From Orobanche coerulescens (taxonomy: Eukaryota > Streptophyta > Magnoliopsida > Lamiales > Orobanchaceae), in the NCBI GenBank assembly GCA_033398695.1, contig CM065802.1, forward strand, positions 154,428,096-154,492,095: DNA of 64,000 nt, given 5' to 3'. Under the pieces are notes generated by a model. That model ran no database searches and was not told where the DNA came from. It saw only the letters and a program-made list of their open reading frames with translations. This document shows positions 46,943 to 57,408 of the stretch, one piece after another. Position 1 is the stretch's first letter. Every line of letters begins with the position of its first letter. A program made the position numbers and the translations under genes.

Positions 46943-47779
46943 ATTCTTAAAAAGTAGCTCCAACCTATATTGAAAGATCCGTTAAGCTTCTACATTGCTT
47001 GCACCATGGGGAATCTTTCTTTTAATAAGGCACTATGCGATCTTGGTGCTAGTATCAACCTCATGCCTCTGTCGATTTTCAAAAAGCTGGATATTGGGGA
47101 AGCCAAGCCAACAACAGTCTCCTTACAATTGGCGGATCGATCGATTAAGTATCCGAGGGGAGTGATTGAGGATGTATTAGTCAAGGTTGATAAGTTCATC
47201 TTTCCGGCCGATTTCATCGTACTCGACATGGAGGAAGATGAAGATATTCCAATCATCTTGGGACGACCATTTTTAGCGACTGGCCGAACCCTTATAGACG
47301 TGGAAAAAGGGGAGTTAACTCTGAGGGTCCAAGACGAGCAAGTTACTTTTCAAGTATTCAAATCTTTACCATGTCCCGGAAGTGTTGATAAAAGGTCACA
47401 AGGTGATAGTGTAGATGTAGTTGAAAGAGGAAAGCACCGAAAACATAGTCGGTTGAAAAATTCAAAATCGGTGGCAGATGGTTCAATTTTTAAGAAGGAT
47501 GTAGAACAAGTAGCATTTCTCGAGCATGAGGACAAATCTGCTGCAGTCTTGAGTGCGTTTGTGAAGGAGGAGAGTAAGCCGAGAGCCCAGCGGACGATTA
47601 GTCATGGAAAAAACGGGTGTTTTGGGAAGTTTTTCACGTCGAAACCTTTTCGCAAACAACATTTGATGACCGAACCGAAAGTCGAATCGCTAACGACCAA
47701 TGGTCATAATTTTAACAAAAATATGAACGGTGCGATGAACGGGGCGGAAACCAAATGGAGTTTGCGAAAAGCGAACTAA
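46943..47779 (+). pseudogene. Athila-like aspartic protease and C-terminal tail
   Basis: Same reading frame as gag after the two stops, so gag and protease were once one polyprotein. Protease motif LCDLGASINLMP (active-site Asp-Leu-Gly-Ala), later IILGRPFLATG and LIDVEKGELTLRV. The tail from about 47,400 is Lys/Ser-rich with no known domain. It would cleave Gag; no polymerase follows, whereas complete Athila elements continue into reverse transcriptase. Confidence 0.88.
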
Positions 47780-47999
47780 TATTTTCAAATAGGTCCGGCT
47801 GAAGACTATAAACTTAGCGCTTCTCGGGAGGCAACCCGAGTTCGTAGTTGTAGATTTTTGCGTTTCTTTATTTTTCTTACATTCGTGATTCTTATTTTTC
47901 ATCATTTTTGTGCTTCAATTTGCTTCTGCCTCTCGCTTTTAACGTGTTCTTCTCAAAATTCTGTGCAGGAATCAGCAAAGGGGAGGAATTCAATGATGG

Positions 48000-48330
48000 G
48001 CCGCGGCACAACAGAGGTGAGCCGCGGCACACACCAGCTGATGAAAAATGGCCGATCAAACTGTACCATGTGCCGCGGCACGATCTTACTGAGCCGCGGC
48101 ACACCAGGTCACTGAGCCGCGGCACACTAAATCTGAGCCGCGGCACACCAAATGGCCAAGAAACGCCCAGGAGGCTGTACTTTGTGCCGCGGCACGCGTA
48201 AAATGAGCCGCGGCACACTAACTCACTGATCCGCGGCACACGAAATCTGAGCCGCGGCACCCGGCGGTATTACAAAATGTCCCAGGCCTACTGTACTTTG
48301 GGCCGCGGCTCACTTATACTGTGCCGCGGC
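48000..48330. repeat. GCCGCGGCAC palindrome cluster (internal)
   Basis: About a dozen copies of GCCGCGGC(AC) spaced roughly 10-40 bp, often as TGAGCCGCGGCACAC or GTGCCGCGGCAC. The same word recurs in both LTRs of this element (23208-23371, 50302-50473). Confidence 0.9.
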
Positions 48331-49375
48331 CCCCGTCGCAAAATAAGAGCAACCAGGTTGGGCTCATTTAATGGATCAGCCTGCACAAAGTATCTTCTTC
48401 CCTCCCTTCCTTCCTTCCTTCACACAATGAGGTCAGTTGATACCATTCTATTAGTCTCCTTCTCAAATTCTCCAGGTAATTTTTGATTTCTAAATCATAA
48501 GTGATTCTTGATGTGAAAAGATGTGAAGTTATATATTGCTAGTTGTTCTTCACTGTTGTTTCTAAAATGGAGTTGGAATATGGGGAATTTGATATTGTGA
48601 TGGAATTGATATTTATGAACGAATTGTTGATGATAGTTGTCGTGATTCAGGGTTATTATCTGTGTTATTATTTTTGGGATTTGGAATTAACCATCAAAAT
48701 TCTTGTTCTTCATTTTAACTTGTGCACACAAGGTGTTTGATAAATTGCAGCAATGGAAAATTGCTCATTTATTCACACTCCGCATGATGTAGTCAAGAAG
48801 CGTGCAAGCTCACCGGATGATGCCGGCACCAGCTCCTGAGCGGACTGGAGGGGAGTACTTGACCTTTTACTTTTATTGCATATCATTTTTTATCCATTGA
48901 GGTCAATGTACGTCCTAAGTTTGGGAGGGGATTTACTTTCAGTTGCTACATTCATTGCTGTACTTTATTTCATTGCTGTACTTTATTTCGTTGCACTTTT
49001 CATTACTTTGCGTAAAAAAAATTTTAGATAGCCTTGCTTGTCTTAGTTTTTCTCTATTCGTGAAATTTTCGTGCTTCTATTTGTGTGATACTAATGTTAC
49101 GACACTGTTTTTCTCTCTGAAGAAACGGTCGAGTTTTAGTCGAGTTGTAGTCAGTTATTTCTGTTCTGCTTAGTATTCATTTAGATCCGAAAAATTTTTC
49201 GTGATTGTAGAGGTCTTGGCAGATAAGAGACGATACATACTTGTTTTAAAATCACCGTCAATACGTCTGGTTACATTTTTCGGTTAGTTAGTCGTACTAT
49301 TTCATCAGTCGTGTTGGCACTTAGATTGAGTTTAGAGTCGGTCAGTTTTTCCCAAAAGTAGAGATAATGTTGTTC

Positions 49376-49660
49376 TATGAAGGGAAGTCTAGTAACCGGG
49401 GGCATTCGCATGACCCGTTGTTTACTCTCGCGTAAAACGACGACCCTGATTAGACTAGTGATTTAGATATTTCACATGTGCCAATGATAGGGAGCCTAGT
49501 AACCGGGGGTATTCGCGTGACCCGCTGTTTACTCTCGCGTAAAACGGCAACCTTGATTCGGACATGCGGAAATTATATATTCGAGTTGTTTCTCCGTTGT
49601 AGACGGGAACTTAGTAACTAGAAGCATCCATGTGCCCCATGAGTGTCTTTTACGTCAAAC
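49376..49660 (+). repeat. Short tandem duplication in the Athila-like 3' region
   Basis: Two clear copies containing CTAGTAACCGGGGG, GACCCG and TGTTTACTCTCGCGTAAAAC (about 49,387 and 49,496), and a third degraded copy (CTTAGTAACTAGAAGC, about 49,611). Confidence 0.8.
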
Positions 49661-50120
49661 GGTTTTCCAATACATGAGAATGGAAGTTCCACCCTAGGAT
49701 TATCCCGATGAAACATCCCGAGATCTTAACCTAGTGGTCAACTCGAATCAAATTGTTGAACATATATATAAGGGGATACTGTCCGAGGTTTATTTGTTAT
49801 GAAACTCGTGAAAATTGTGCCACTAGACTGTGGAACGGGACGAACTAGCTTGTTTATTTTAGCCTTTCATATTGACGGTTGATTTGAATCACGTTTTGTT
49901 AATCTTTGAGCTGGATTCTATTCATGAACGAGTGATTAGGACTGAACTTGATTACTTTGCGGAATCATTATTCTGAGTGCAGCTTGCTATTATGACACTT
50001 GTATTATTTAGAGAGAATTACAGGATAGTATTGATTAGGTTGAACACTATGAGTTGCACGATGATTCACGACATTCTTTTAGTGAATTTAATTCTTTTTG
50101 CTTGAGGACAAGCAAAGGCT

Positions 50121-50136
50121 TAAGTTTGGGGGTATT
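50121..50136 (+). other. Polypurine tract of Athila-like element
   Basis: AAGTTTGGGGGTATT immediately before the right LTR. Confidence 0.8.
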
Positions 50137-51456
50137 TGTTAGGTGTATTTTTATACGCTTATTTATCATTATTTTGTAGTATTTTGGAGAGTGAAATTGT
50201 CTAAATGAGCCTTTAATGCCTTAATTTTGTATGATTGACAGGAAGTTGAAGTCCGGAAGCTAAAACGAGGCAAAACGGGCGAAAACAAAGAATTGACTCG
50301 AGCCGCGGACAAGGAAGCAGAGCCGCGGACAGAAGACACCCACCAAAGGCGAGTAAATCAGTACTCGTGCCGCGGCACCCTGTCAGTGAGCCGCGGCACA
50401 GAAGAAACTGAGGACGCCCAGGCATCCAGCTGAAGGCCCTGTGCCGCGGCACAGATTTAGTGCGCCGCGGCACACTTGGCGGTTTTTGTATGTCCGCGCG
50501 AATTAGGGCCGTTTTGAAGCCAGTTTTCGACCTACGGATACGGACGCGATTTGGAGGATATGCTGAGCTATAAATAGGGTTTAAGACCCTAATTAATTTA
50601 TCTTTGGATCTTGGAATCTTTTGGATCTTAAGCTTGGAGACGGCAGAAGAAGAGGGAAGCAGAAGACTTCAAGGGCAGAGGGCGGAAGCTGAAGAACGGA
50701 GGAATCCGAGCTTCATCTGCGTTTGATTTTTATGCTTTCATTTATCTATTCTGTATTTTCAATTTTTAGTATGTCAGGCTAAAGCCCTAATCTAGGGTTT
50801 TGATGAAACCTATGTTTTGACGAATTTCTTGAGATTATCCAATCAATTACCTTTTTATTGAGTTTTCCCAATTGTGTTTAATGCTTGCAATTATCTGGCC
50901 AATAGTTGTATTGATTTAATTATTCACTTCGAATCGGGAGAGGAGATTTGGTGAGGAACTATTGGTGAGGACCGTTTTATTCTGTGAGATAGGAATATAC
51001 TCATAGGAACTACGTGGCCTTTGGGAGATTTTATGCTTTTCGCCTATTGACGAATTAATTCACCTAGGGATAGAGTGCGTTATTCGCCTTTAGATAAATC
51101 TACTGACCTCGGGAGAGGCGGTAGAATATATTAGCAATCTCCGCCTTCAATAAATTGGGAAAATTATTTATTACGGATAATCGAGAGTAAATTCGGATAA
51201 ACTGAGGTGGATTCAGAATCCTAGACTTATTCATCATTTGATTTCTTTTATTCAAGCTATCGTTTTTCTACTGTTTAGTCGCTTAGTAATTCCTTTAGTT
51301 ATTAATTGCAAAAACCCAAATTCGATTGTTCAAATAAAATTGGAATACACAAAAATCGGTAGTTAGAGATTCAATCCTCGTGGGAACGATACTCTACTTA
51401 TCACTTTATTACATGTAAACGATGACGTGCACTTGCGTGTAAGAATTATCGCAACA
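50137..51456 (+). repeat. Right LTR of Athila-like element
   Basis: 1,320 bp from TGTTAGGTG to CGCAACA. Some palindromes here have lost bases (GCCGCGGAC). TATA box at 50569-50576. Confidence 0.95.
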
Positions 51457-51461
51457 TCTGT

Positions 51462-51488
51462 TGCATTAGTGCTGGTATGATCGCACCC
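51462..51488 (-). pseudogene. 5S gene copy 34, 5' part (split by retrotransposon)
   Basis: The first 27 nt of the split gene (GGGTGCGATC through AATGCA), directly after the second copy of the TCTGT duplication at 51457-51461. Its upstream spacer is outer-type b' (CCGGTGAAGCTC, ACCCAATGC). Confidence 0.92.
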
Positions 51489-52070
51489 ATAAATGGAACC
51501 ATATTCTATTATCTTATGGTAGATTCGACCCGAACTTCAAACAGCCATAACTTTCGAACCGGGAGGAGCTACGGGACCCGCCACACATGCCGGTGAAGCT
51601 CTTCTCGCGCCCATCGTGTGACCCAATGCTCAGAATTCCTATTATAATATGTTTCCGGAAGCGGAACGACGATTCGTGTCTAACTCATGGCGTTCCGCCA
51701 TGACATAACTGGTCCCGAGCCTAAATTCCCCCGTTTTCACGCACTTTCGGCCTTTATATCACTTTATTTATATAATATTTCATTTTTATTTTAATATCTT
51801 GTGTCATTTTCAATTTAGATGTGTTTCTTAGGCTTAAAAATACATTCTCTAATGTATTGAGAGGCGGAATTTGATAATTTCTAATTACTAAAATCGTATT
51901 TCTTCCTCGTACGACGTGCGTTTGTCATTTACTTTATTACTCCCGTAACGGTATATTATTTTCAATAAGCTTCTTTAGACCGTAGGTGGAAGGATCACCG
52001 TGCATAATTCCAAAGAAAACAAAAAATCGAGCGTAAAAAAAGAATCGAGCGGCGTTGGACGGCAAAAAAA

Positions 52071-52190
52071 GGGTGTGCAACACGAGGACTTCCCAGGGGG
52101 TCACCAATCCTAGTACTACTCTCGCCTAAGCACGCTTAACTTTGGAGTTCTGATGAGACCCGGTGCATTAGTGCTGGTATGATCGCACTT
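52071..52190 (-). rRNA. 5S rRNA gene copy 35 (variant a)
   Basis: 120 nt, AAGTGCG 5' end, GTCACCAATCC, GCCTAAGC, ACTTTGG and GAGACCCGG changes. Confidence 0.9.
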
Positions 52191-52774
52191 ATAAGTGGAA
52201 CCATATTCTATTCTCTTTTGGTAGATTCGATTCGAACTTCAAACAGCCATAACTTTCGAGCCGGGAGGAGCTACGGGACCCACCACACATGCCGACGAAG
52301 CTCTTCTCGCACCCATCGTGTGACCCGATGCTCAGAATTCCTATTATAATATGTTTCCGGAAGCGGAACGGCGATTCGTGTCAAACTCATTGCGTTTTGC
52401 CATGACATAACTGGTCCCGAGCCTAAATTACTCCGTTTTCACGCATTTTCGGCCTTTATATCACTTTATTTATATAATATTTCGTTTTTCTTTTGATATC
52501 TTGTGTCATTTTCGATTTAGATGTGTTTCTTAGGCTTAAAAATACATTCTCCAATATATTGAGAGGCGGAATTTGATAATTTCTAATTAGTAAAATCGCA
52601 TTTCTTCCCCGTACGACGAGCATTTGTCATTTACTTTATTACTCCCCTGACGGTATATCATTTTCAATTAGCTTCTTTAGACTGTGGGTGGAAGGATCAC
52701 CGTGCAGAATTCCTAAGAAAACGAAAAATCGAGCGTAAAAAAAAGAATCCAGCAGCATTGGACAGCAAAAAAAG

Positions 52775-52893
52775 GTGGTGCAACACGAGGACTTCCCAGG
52801 GGGTCACCTATCCTAGTACTACTCTCGCCCAAGCGCGCTTAACTTCGGAGTTCTGATGGGATCTGGTGCATTAGTGCTGGTATGATCACACCC
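52775..52893 (-). rRNA. 5S rRNA gene copy 36 (variant b)
   Basis: 119 nt, GTGGTGCAAC at the 3' end, GTCACCTATCC, and GATCACACCC at the 5' end. A-box side close to the plant consensus (CCCAAGCGCGCTTAACTTCGG). Confidence 0.9.
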
Positions 52894-54062
52894 ATAAATG
52901 GAACCATATTCTATTATCTTATGGTAGATTCGACCCGAACTTCAAACAACCATAACTTTCGAACCGGGAGGAGCTACGGGACCCGCCACACATGCCGGCG
53001 AAGCTCTTCTCGCGCCCATCGTGTGTCCCGATGCTCAAAATTCCTATTATAATATGTTTCTGGAAGCGGAACGGCGATTCATGTCGAACTCATAGCGTTC
53101 CGCCATGACATAACTGGTCCCGAGCCTAAATTCCCCCTTTTTCACGCACTTTCGGCCTTTATATCACTTTAGTTATATAATATTTCGTTTTTATTTTGAT
53201 ATCTTGTGTCATTTTCAATTTAGATGTGTTTCTTAGGCTTAAAAATACATTCTCTAATGTATTGAGAGGCGGAATTTGATAATTTTCTAATTAGTAAAAT
53301 CGCATTTCTTCCCCGTACGACGTGCGTTTGTCATTTACTTTATTACTCCCGTGACGGTATATCATTTTCAATAAGGTTCTTTATGTAGTACCCGTAATTT
53401 TTATCCCCGGAAATTTTCTATTTTTGGCGGAAGTCTATTTTGACGACTTGCTTGAGACCGTTTCGTCTTCCTGAGAAATGATTAATTCTATACTTTTTGT
53501 CATCCGAGTTCGTTTCGGTATCGTTCTGTTGAATTCCGTGTTCTTTATCGACTTTTTCACGTGGGAGTTCGACTTTGTTAGATCACCATTAATTTTTGGT
53601 AACTCCAAAAATTCTGAATCTTTGCAATATTATAGAGCATCGAGTTAGCTTTCCAATGGTTCAAACGGTGAGTCAATCGGAGTCCGGACGAGAGAGTTAT
53701 GGTCGTTTTAACTCACCCGCTCGTTATTGGCGATCACGCCGGCCGAACTTCGCCGTGTCGTCCGACACGCCCGTGCCGCATTTCGTCCGGAAATGCCGGA
53801 GTTTCGCCGACCAGACTCGCCGTGTCGTCCGACACGGCCCGCGTCTGCATTTCTTCCGGATAAGCTCGAACGATCGCTGACACGCCCGACCGTGTCCCGT
53901 GACACGGCCGAGTCATGCCTGGGCCGCTGTCGGGCGGGTCGCTGTCGGAAGGCCCTCAGCGCCGCGTCCGTGTCTAGCTGGACACGGTCGAGTCCTCGCC
54001 GCCAATCAGGTAACACGACCGTGCCGACCGGCACGGGCCGTGTCCGGCAGGCAGTCAACCCC

Positions 54063-54070
54063 TATAAAAG
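54063..54070 (+). promoter_or_regulatory. Predicted TATA box, LTR type A
   Basis: TATAAAAG directly after the palindrome cluster; repeated at 60499-60506 in the right LTR. Confidence 0.6.
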
Positions 54071-54696
54071 GCCCTGCAGACGTTTTTCTGGCCATTTTTC
54101 ACCTTCTTCTTCTCCTCTTCCGCAGCTTGGCGTGTTCTAATATTAAAGCCATGTTGTTTAACAACATATCCATGGAGTTTTGAGGTTCATATCATCAATC
54201 ATCCGTCCTATAACATCCTCCGATCTACCGAATCAGGTCAGATTTCCTAGAAATCTAATTTTGGGGATTTTGGGTATTTTGTTCGATTTCGTCCGTTTAA
54301 TCCGATTTAACTTAGGATTGTGAAGGATTGATGATTATTTAGATGTATTGTATCATTTCCCTTGTTATCCCATGGTTGGATCGTATCGATTCGTTGTTTT
54401 GGTCGAGTTCTTGACCGACGCCTTGAAGGTGTCCGGTAAAATGTCATAGAGGGGTTTTCGGGCGTTCTACGATTATTCTTCCTCGTATGATCGATGATTT
54501 ATTGAATTTATGTTGTTAGGGTCGAATTCTTGTGAAGAACTCGAGTTGAAACCCTTCCGTTCGTTGTCTTCTTCGTGGTTCAAGCTTCCCGGTCGAACCG
54601 TGTTCTTCGGGATCTTCGGTAACGTTTATTAAGGCAAGTATACATTTATGATTGTACGTTCTCGACTTTGAAAGTAAGAGGAATTGATGGTATGAT

Positions 54697-55030
54697 ATGA
54701 ACGAACCGTTTTTACGGCATTCATAGAAATATTGATGGCATATCATGAACGAACCGTTTTTACGGCATTCATAGATATATTGATTAGCATGTAATGAACG
54801 AACCGTTTTGACGGCATTCCTACATGTATCGGCGTATGAGGTGAACGAACCGTTTTGACGGCATTCACATACGTAACGGCGTATGAGGTGAACGAACCGT
54901 TTCTACGGCATTCACATACGTCTTATGAGATTTTAGTTATTCCGGAATACTAGTCTTATATTGATGAATTGACGGATATTGATGAATTGACGGATATTGA
55001 TGAATTGACGGATATTGATGAATTGACGGA
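54697..55030 (+). repeat. Two tandem repeat families inside LTR type A
   Basis: Five roughly 50-bp units with core GAACGAACCGTTT(T)NACGGCATTC, then four 18-bp units GAATTGACGGATATTGAT. Both are repeated in the right LTR (about 61,105-61,455). Confidence 0.9.
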
Positions 55031-55508
55031 TTACATTTACTTTATTGTCGAGAAGTATTATGTTTCATATTGTTATACTTGCACTAGCTATTCGACGGCT
55101 AACCCTTTATGGGGAAATACGTTTCATGTATTTCGAGTTCCAGGAGAGCGGACAGCGGGTACGTGCAGTCGGCATGAAGATGATGGGCAAGTGTGATACC
55201 GTGTCTTGTCTCCTGTTATCTCTTTTGGTTTCCTCCATTCGGTGTTGTTGTCTTGGAATGGATTTTTAAATACTCGAGTATTGTATTTCGCTTCTTGATG
55301 TTCCTGTGTTGCCGAGGTATTGATTTGTGCGGGATGTATATGGTTTCATTGTTTATGGTTTCAATACCATTTGTATCGTCTTTCTTTCTATTGTATGTAG
55401 ACCTTATCGGTCAAGTTTATAGTTCCGCGTATGTTTAGCCTTGTGGGTCCCACGGCGGGGCTCACGGCGCCGTAATATACCCCGAATAACTTGGGGGTGT
55501 TACGAATA

Positions 55509-55520
55509 TGGTATCGGAGC
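55509..55520 (+). other. Primer-binding site of the LARD-like element
   Basis: TGGTATCGGAGC four bases after the left LTR; initiator-Met type, as usual for chromoviruses. Confidence 0.85.
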
Positions 55521-56038
55521 TTAGGTTTATGGATACCTAGGTTGTCGGTCTTTGGGTCGATTGAGTCGGCATTTGCCCACGATCACTACTCGCCATCATC
55601 ACCGTGCGACCGGTACTTGTAAGTCCTCTCACTCTTCTCGTATTTTTCTTAATCGCTTCGTTTATAGCTTGGTATTCTTGGGAATTGGTCACTTCGAGAA
55701 TGTGCGATTCGGATTATACTTACGCACGTGTGTGCCCTTCGAATGTTGGTGAAAGTAGGAAGAATCGTGGCTGTGATCACGGACGTGAACCCTTCCTTGA
55801 GATTTTGTTAAATTGCTAATTGCGATATTGGTGTGTAACGGTATTATGTTGAGACTTTGTTTAGGAGTCGCATGCTAGTATCACGGGAGATCTTCGTCTT
55901 CACAGACCTATAAGTATGTTGTTCGGATTATTCGATAATTCTTGGTTATCTTGGTGATTTTGGATTTTCCGTTGAAATGTTGTTTGTACGAGTGATTGTA
56001 AGTTTCGAGGACGAAACTTATTTTTAAGGGGGGTAGAG
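55521..56038 (+). other. Leader fused to a foreign 3' end
   Basis: No gene seen. About 400 bp of leader-like sequence, ending in GAGGACGAAACTTATTTTTAA and GGGGGGTAGAG (55,999-56,038), the typical 3' end plus purine tract of a chromovirus, directly before LTR type B. Confidence 0.7.
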
Positions 56039-57408
56039 TGTAATACCCCGATTTTTCGGATATATTTTTTTTTCGTTTATATATTGGATATCGTGGATGG
56101 TTAATTATGCTCGAGGACGTTGTGAACGTTTGAAAATGTTATTGAATTGAGTATATGTATTGATTTTGCCGTATGCTCGTATTTGGTATGTCATGACTTT
56201 GGACAGGAATTGTTGAAATTGACTAAGTATGGAATTATTACGTACGTTAATAAGGTGAGATTACGTACGTAAGATTGGCATGGTTACGTACGTCAAGGCT
56301 AAGGTATTACGTACGTAACGAAGGCATCGGACAGAACCGAGTCCTGTGAGGCAGGTGGGATCCTGTTTCGGCAACTTTCGGCGGAGGATGTTGACAGGTG
56401 AGTCAACGTACGTGTTACGTACGTTATACAGGACGTGTTACGTACGTAACACAACCATTGTACTGTAGCAAGTCAACTGGTATATTACGTACGTTATATG
56501 GTATGGGTTACGTACGTAATGGACTGCACGGAATGAGACAGTGAGATGGTTACGTACGTTATGGATTTTGGATTACGCACGTTAAAGTTGTTACGTACGT
56601 TAAGAAAGGACACCTACGTACGTAATGAGAGTGCAATTTATATATTGAAGTGTTGCCTTTCATTTCTCTCACGATCCTTTGAGATATTTCTCTCCAAAAC
56701 TCGTCCCTCTTCACTTTTAAGAGTGTCCTAAGCACTTTTAACATGATTGTGAGCTTGGAATCATGGAATTAGAGCTTGGTTATGGAACTATTGTTGATTC
56801 TTGAAGTGATTCCTTGTGTTATCCATATTCTATGAGGTTTATGTTGAAGGAAGATAATGATATGCTTTGAATATGTTGATTATGATTATGGAATCATAGA
56901 GATCTTGGTGTTCTTGAGGCCATATGATGACTATGATGATTTAATGATTCTTGGAATGGAGTTCAATTATTCTTTCTTCGTGGTTCGTCCATACAAGGTA
57001 ATCCTCGTATCCCTTTGATAGTGGCTCATTTTTTTTCTTTTTGGATTACTACTTGGGAGGGAGTATGTTGGGAATCGTATATTTTGATGTTCGTCTTATT
57101 TCAATGAAAATGCATAAATTGGACTGTACTTTTATCCGCTGCGTGAGTATTTTTGAAATGGATTTTGGTATTTTGCCAACTGAAATTTTATTTTGTAAAA
57201 CCGATTCCCTAAACTGAGTTTTTGGCATTTTAACCTTGATCGTTTTGACGGTATTTGGAAAATGATTTTTTTTAGTATTTGAAAAATATTACCGTCATCG
57301 GTCTTTTTAGCATTTTTGGAACGACGTGGAAATTGTGCTTAGCCTGGTAAATCCTTGTGAGAAGGGTTTACGGCGTGTAATATTCCCAGGAGGATCTGGG
57401 GTGTTACA
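56039..57408 (+). repeat. Internal LTR (type B)
   Basis: 1,370 bp from TGTAATACCCCGATTTT to CTGGGGTGTTACA, the ends typical of chromovirus LTRs. It is preceded by a purine tract and followed by TGGTATCA, and has no target duplication (TAGAG versus ATTAT). It contains about 13 TACGTACGT palindromes at 56239-56625 and a TATA-like TTATATATT at 56638-56646. Confidence 0.82.
56239..56625. repeat. TACGTACGT palindrome cluster
   Basis: About 13 copies, most as TTACGTACGTTA or TTACGTACGTAA, spaced 15-60 bp within the upstream half of LTR type B. Confidence 0.92.

Larger units (their letters stand above)
47780..50136 (+). other. Non-coding 3' internal region of Athila-like element
   Basis: No coding region supported. 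Contains: a stem-loop CTCGGG-AGGCAA-CCCGAG near 47,824-47,841; a cluster of GCCGCGGCAC palindromes (48000-48330) like that in the LTR; a CCTT microsatellite (about 48,398-48,420); an internal purine-rich AAGTTTGGGAGGGG (about 48,918-48,931) resembling the terminal purine tract; and two to three diverged repeats of about 110-120 bp containing AGTAACCGGGGG (49,376-49,660). Confidence 0.8.
23040..51456 (+). mobile_element. Athila-like Ty3/gypsy retrotransposon inserted in a 5S gene
   Basis: Two LTRs of about 1.3 kb (23040-24354 and 50137-51456), TG...CA ends, and a perfect 5-bp target duplication TCTGT on both sides. A tRNA-Asp-type primer site follows the left LTR and a purine tract precedes the right LTR. 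Coding content is gag and aspartic protease only; I see no reverse transcriptase, RNase H or integrase in the element's own sequence. About 20.7 kb of this span (25118-45821) is a later copia insertion, so the original element was about 7.7 kb. Lineage comes from the primer site and gag sequence recalled from Athila elements, not from a search. Confidence 0.93.
51457..53393 (-). repeat. 5S rDNA array, right block, first part
   Basis: Outer-type units after the Athila-like element, with genes at 51462 (part), 52071 and 52775. The spacer 52,894-53,393 matches 3,335-3,824 (shared GATAATTTTCTAATTAG and AATAAGGTTC) and is interrupted at CTTTA by the next element. Confidence 0.93.
53394..55504 (+). 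repeat. Left LTR (type A) of the LARD-like element
   Basis: Contains CCGTGTC...GACACGG palindromic units (about 53,753-54,045), a TATA box (54063-54070), five copies of TGAACGAACCGTTT with ACGGCATTC (about 54,697-54,925), and four copies of an 18-bp unit ATTGATGAATTGACGGAT (about 54,960-55,030). Its last base is G where the right LTR has A. Confidence 0.92.

Noticed and set aside
51489..53393. Linkage of 5S with 35S rRNA genes (L-type arrangement)
   Set aside because: No 18S, 5.8S or 26S gene is present; only an 18-base spacer word resembles 18S, so the array is treated as a separate 5S array.
53727..54140. Arg/Pro-rich open frames of about 140 residues in LTR type A and its partner
   Set aside because: They arise from GC-rich palindromes in several frames at once and are disrupted differently in the two LTRs.
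56039..57408. LTR type B as a solo LTR inserted in the type A element
   Set aside because: No matching 5-bp duplication flanks it, and it is bordered by a purine tract and a primer-site remnant, which a solo LTR would not have.
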